NCBI RefSeq assembly: GCF_002140975.2
Contig: NZ_CP147247.1
Coordinates: 4,081,001 to 4,145,000, forward strand
Source of the DNA: Enterococcus sp. 9E7_DIV0242
GTDB taxonomy: Bacteria; Bacillota; Bacilli; Lactobacillales; Enterococcaceae
Length of the DNA stretch: 64,000 nucleotides
Reading direction: 5' to 3'
The notes under the pieces were generated by a model that saw only the letters and a list, made by a program, of their open reading frames with translations, was not told where the DNA came from and made no database searches. Made by a program: the position numbers and the translations under genes. This document shows positions 62,106-64,000 of this stretch, one piece after another (position 1 is the stretch's first letter; each line of letters starts with the position of its first letter).

Positions 62106-63212
62106 CTAAATATAGAATAAAAAGAAAAGAATAAATGCTGCCAGAAAGATGAGATTGACCACTGTAAATTCTTTTAAATAACGTTTCGCTTCATTGGGAT
62201 AATAGAGCTTAAAGATTTTGAATCCGATCAGATTAGCGAGTGAAGCAATCAGTGTACCTAAACCACCTACATTTACGCCATAAAAAAGTGCTTCTATATG
62301 CTTTGTAAATGGAGCAGCGAGGATAACAGCGGGGACATTGCTGATTATCTGACTAAGCAAAATACTGATAAAAAATGTCTGTTTTTCAGTCTGGAACCGG
62401 GGCTTTAAAACTTGTACAATGGCATCTGATTGTGAGAAGCAGCCCACAGCGATAAAGAAAAGGACAAATGTAGCTAATAACCGATAATCTAGTTCTCGAA
62501 ATGATTTTCTATCATAGAGGAAAAGCAAGACAGCTGCAATTGGTATACTGATAAAGTAGGGAACGAAATCAAATACTCCTGCAAGAATAAGTAAGAAAAT
62601 CATTGTGAGAAACGAGGCTTTTCTTGAGTCAAAAATCTGAACGTTCTTCGTTTGTTCAGCTAAATAGTGTTTTGGTACAAACAAGAAGGAGAACAGTAAA
62701 AACAGTAGTGAAGCGCTCATCAAGGTTATTGCCCAATGAAAAAAATCAGAAAGTGCTAATGAAAAGTGAGACATCAAAAAGAGATTCTGAGGATTTCCAA
62801 AAGGGAAAAAACTACTTCCCAGATTCGCTGCAATAACTAAGAGAACAGCGCCAAAAATTTTTTTGTGGAGGACATCGATTTTTTTTGTGATTTTTAAATA
62901 GATCGGCATCAATGTTAGGATGGCTACGTCATTAGTTAGAAGCATAGAGCTGAAAAAGGACAGTAAAGTGATGTTGAGGATCAGCCGACGTGTATTTGAC
63001 GAAATCTCAATCATTTTTTCAGCAAAATAATTGAGAACACCAAGATTCTCCACATTCTTTATGAGCAACATCAGACCAAACAAGCAAAGAATGACCTTGA
63101 AGTCGACCATGTCTGCCGATGGTTTACCGAAAAAAAGGCTGAGGCCGACAGCTAGTAGGGAAAAAGAAAACAAAAGGTCTTCTTTAAAAAAATAGAAAAT
63201 AGATTTTAACAT
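62106..63212 (-). CDS. Ion-transporter superfamily membrane protein (ArsB/NhaD/CitM-like)
   Basis: 368 aa, about ten to eleven hydrophobic helices. LLTNDVAILTLMPIYL and NLGSSFFPFGNPQNLFLMSH are the paired re-entrant motifs of the ion-transporter superfamily, with the matching second half SQIISNVPAVILAAPFT and GVNVGGLGTLIASLANLIG. The family moves arsenite, sodium or dicarboxylates; the ion cannot be read here. No ars genes are adjacent. Smaller than most ArsB proteins (about 430 aa). Confidence 0.83.
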   Translation of the reverse strand: MLKSIFYFFKEDLLFSFSLLAVGLSLFFGKPSADMVDFKVILCLFGLMLLIKNVENLGVLNYFAEKMIEISSNTRRLILNITLLSFFSSMLLTNDVAILTLMPIYLKITKKIDVLHKKIFGAVLLVIAANLGSSFFPFGNPQNLFLMSHFSLALSDFFHWAITLMSASLLFLLFSFLFVPKHYLAEQTKNVQIFDSRKASFLTMIFLLILAGVFDFVPYFISIPIAAVLLFLYDRKSFRELDYRLLATFVLFFIAVGCFSQSDAIVQVLKPRFQTEKQTFFISILLSQIISNVPAVILAAPFTKHIEALFYGVNVGGLGTLIASLANLIGFKIFKLYYPNEAKRYLKEFTVVNLIFLAAFILFFLFYI

Positions 63213-63341
63213 ATGGGTTGATACCTCATTTCAATAAATAGTCACTTCGACTCTTTGCATTGATTGTTTTGACAATTAAAACGTAATACAGGAAAAAATT
63301 GAGGTTTGTGCTTTTGGAACACTGTTTATTCGTTTTTAGAG

Positions 63342-63378
63342 CAAATAAAAGAGTGGGAACTAACCTTTGTCCCACTCC
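63342..63378 (-). terminator. Terminator of the amino-acid ABC ATPase operon
   Basis: GAGTGGGA (63351-63358) with TCCCACTC (63370-63377); on the minus strand the stem is followed by TTTTATTTG. Confidence 0.8.
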
Positions 63379-63389
63379 CATATCTAAGT

Positions 63390-64000
63390 TTAAATGTTTA
63401 ATACTTTATTCAAGAAGTCTTGTGTCCGCTCATTTTGCGGTGATTCAAAGATTTGTTCTGGTGTGCCATCTTCAAGGAAGTTGCCCCCGTCAATGAACAT
63501 TACTCGATTAGCAACCTCTTTAGCAAAGCCCATCTCATGCGTAACGATGACCATCGTCATCCCTTGTTTCGCCAGTTTTTTCATAACGTTCAATACATCC
63601 CCAACCATTTCCGGATCAAGAGCAGAGGTCGGTTCATCGAACAACATAATATCTGGATTCATTGCAAGGGCACGAGCAATCGCAACACGCTGCTTTTGTC
63701 CGCCAGATAATGATTTAGGGTAACTGTCTTTTTTATCAGCCAAACCAACTGTATCCAGTAGCTTGACAGCTTTGTCGTTCGCTTCTGACGGGGACATCCG
63801 CCCTAAATCAACAGGAGCTAAGGTGATATTTTCTAATACAGACAGGTGAGGGAATAGATTGAAATGCTGGAAAACCATTCCGATATGCTGTCTGACTTTA
63901 TTGATATCTGTATTTTTATCTGTTAAGTTTGCCCCATCAATGATGATGTCGCCGCTCGTAGCTTCTTCCAATTGATTCAAGCAGCGTAGAAACGTACTTT
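63390..64000 (-). CDS. Polar amino-acid ABC transporter ATPase (GlnQ-like), 5'-truncated by window edge
   Basis: The frame is open to base 64000 and begins inside the Walker A motif ([16 protein letters not shown]), so about 40 N-terminal residues are missing. Q-loop [17 protein letters not shown], signature [17 protein letters not shown], Walker [17 protein letters not shown] and the switch histidine in [13 protein letters not shown] are all present. It powers import of glutamine or another polar amino acid with a permease and binding protein presumably beyond the window. Confidence 0.95.
   Translation of the reverse strand, partial: STFLRCLNQLEEATSGDIIIDGANLTDKNTDINKVRQHIGMVFQHFNLFPHLSVLENITLAPVDLGRMSPSEANDKAVKLLDTVGLADKKDSYPKSLSGGQKQRVAIARALAMNPDIMLFDEPTSALDPEMVGDVLNVMKKLAKQGMTMVIVTHEMGFAKEVANRVMFIDGGNFLEDGTPEQIFESPQNERTQDFLNKVLNI

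Overview
The window is chromosomal DNA of a low-GC Gram-positive bacterium, most likely an Enterococcus or close relative (inference). The opening run, ligA (3' part), gatC-gatA-gatB and a diacylglycerol kinase, with rlmCD further on, is the Lactobacillales housekeeping order. The DUF1149, UPF0210 and ACT proteins, the methionine T-box and the CstR-controlled persulfide operon fit the same group. Ribosome binding sites are strong and several starts are GTG or TTG.

Layout. 1-5.9 kb: ligA end, gatCAB, dagK. 6.1-8.4 kb: a citrate/malate-type two-component system. 8.4-9.7 kb: CRISPR array 1 without cas genes. 9.8-12.6 kb: a TIM-barrel protein, a D-2-hydroxyacid dehydrogenase and an AEC permease. 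12.9-17.1 kb: rlmCD, a CPBP-family membrane protein, a DUF3592-like membrane protein and a 44-residue protein. 17.3-29.0 kb: an anaerobic redox block, with a trimeric [FeFe]-hydrogenase (hydCBA), then flavodoxin, NfnAB-type transhydrogenase and pyruvate:ferredoxin oxidoreductase. Rex-like boxes precede the hydrogenase operon, the flavodoxin operon and the AEC permease. 29.2-33.0 kb: a membrane-anchored endonuclease/exonuclease/phosphatase-family protein and the rhodanese / CoA-disulfide reductase / rhodanese / cstR operon. 33.3-37.5 kb: an AT-rich accessory patch in which a phage-tail-like metallophosphoesterase lies between two paralogous secreted leucine-rich proteins. 37.7-40.0 kb: a second lipid kinase, a small hypothetical protein and CRISPR array 2. 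40.1-47.1 kb: regulators, a PfpI-type protein, ACT and UPF0210 proteins, DUF1149 and the cystine carrier tcyP. 47.2-48.9 kb: a complete ISL3-family insertion sequence with an 8-bp target duplication. 48.9-58.1 kb: many small regulator/enzyme pairs (HxlR, Rgg, MerR, TetR, XRE) and trhO. 58.2-64 kb: T-box-controlled metY-metA, gldA, an ion-transporter-family protein and the 3' part of a polar amino-acid ABC ATPase gene.

How the parts work together. Pyruvate oxidation by PFOR would reduce flavodoxin or ferredoxin. The hydrogenase and NfnAB would then balance NADH, NADPH, reduced carrier and H2, under control of the NADH sensor Rex. No hydrogenase maturation genes (hydE, hydF, hydG) and no cas genes lie in the window; both must be elsewhere if these systems work.

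The most unusual features are the two cas-less CRISPR arrays, which share a precisely spaced leader. In both, the -10 box and a TCGACAGA motif lie at identical distances from the first repeat, and an upstream hairpin shows a repeat-like 9-mer in its loop. Next are the isolated phage-like phosphoesterase between two secreted paralogues and the insertion sequence placed exactly in the loop of a bidirectional terminator.
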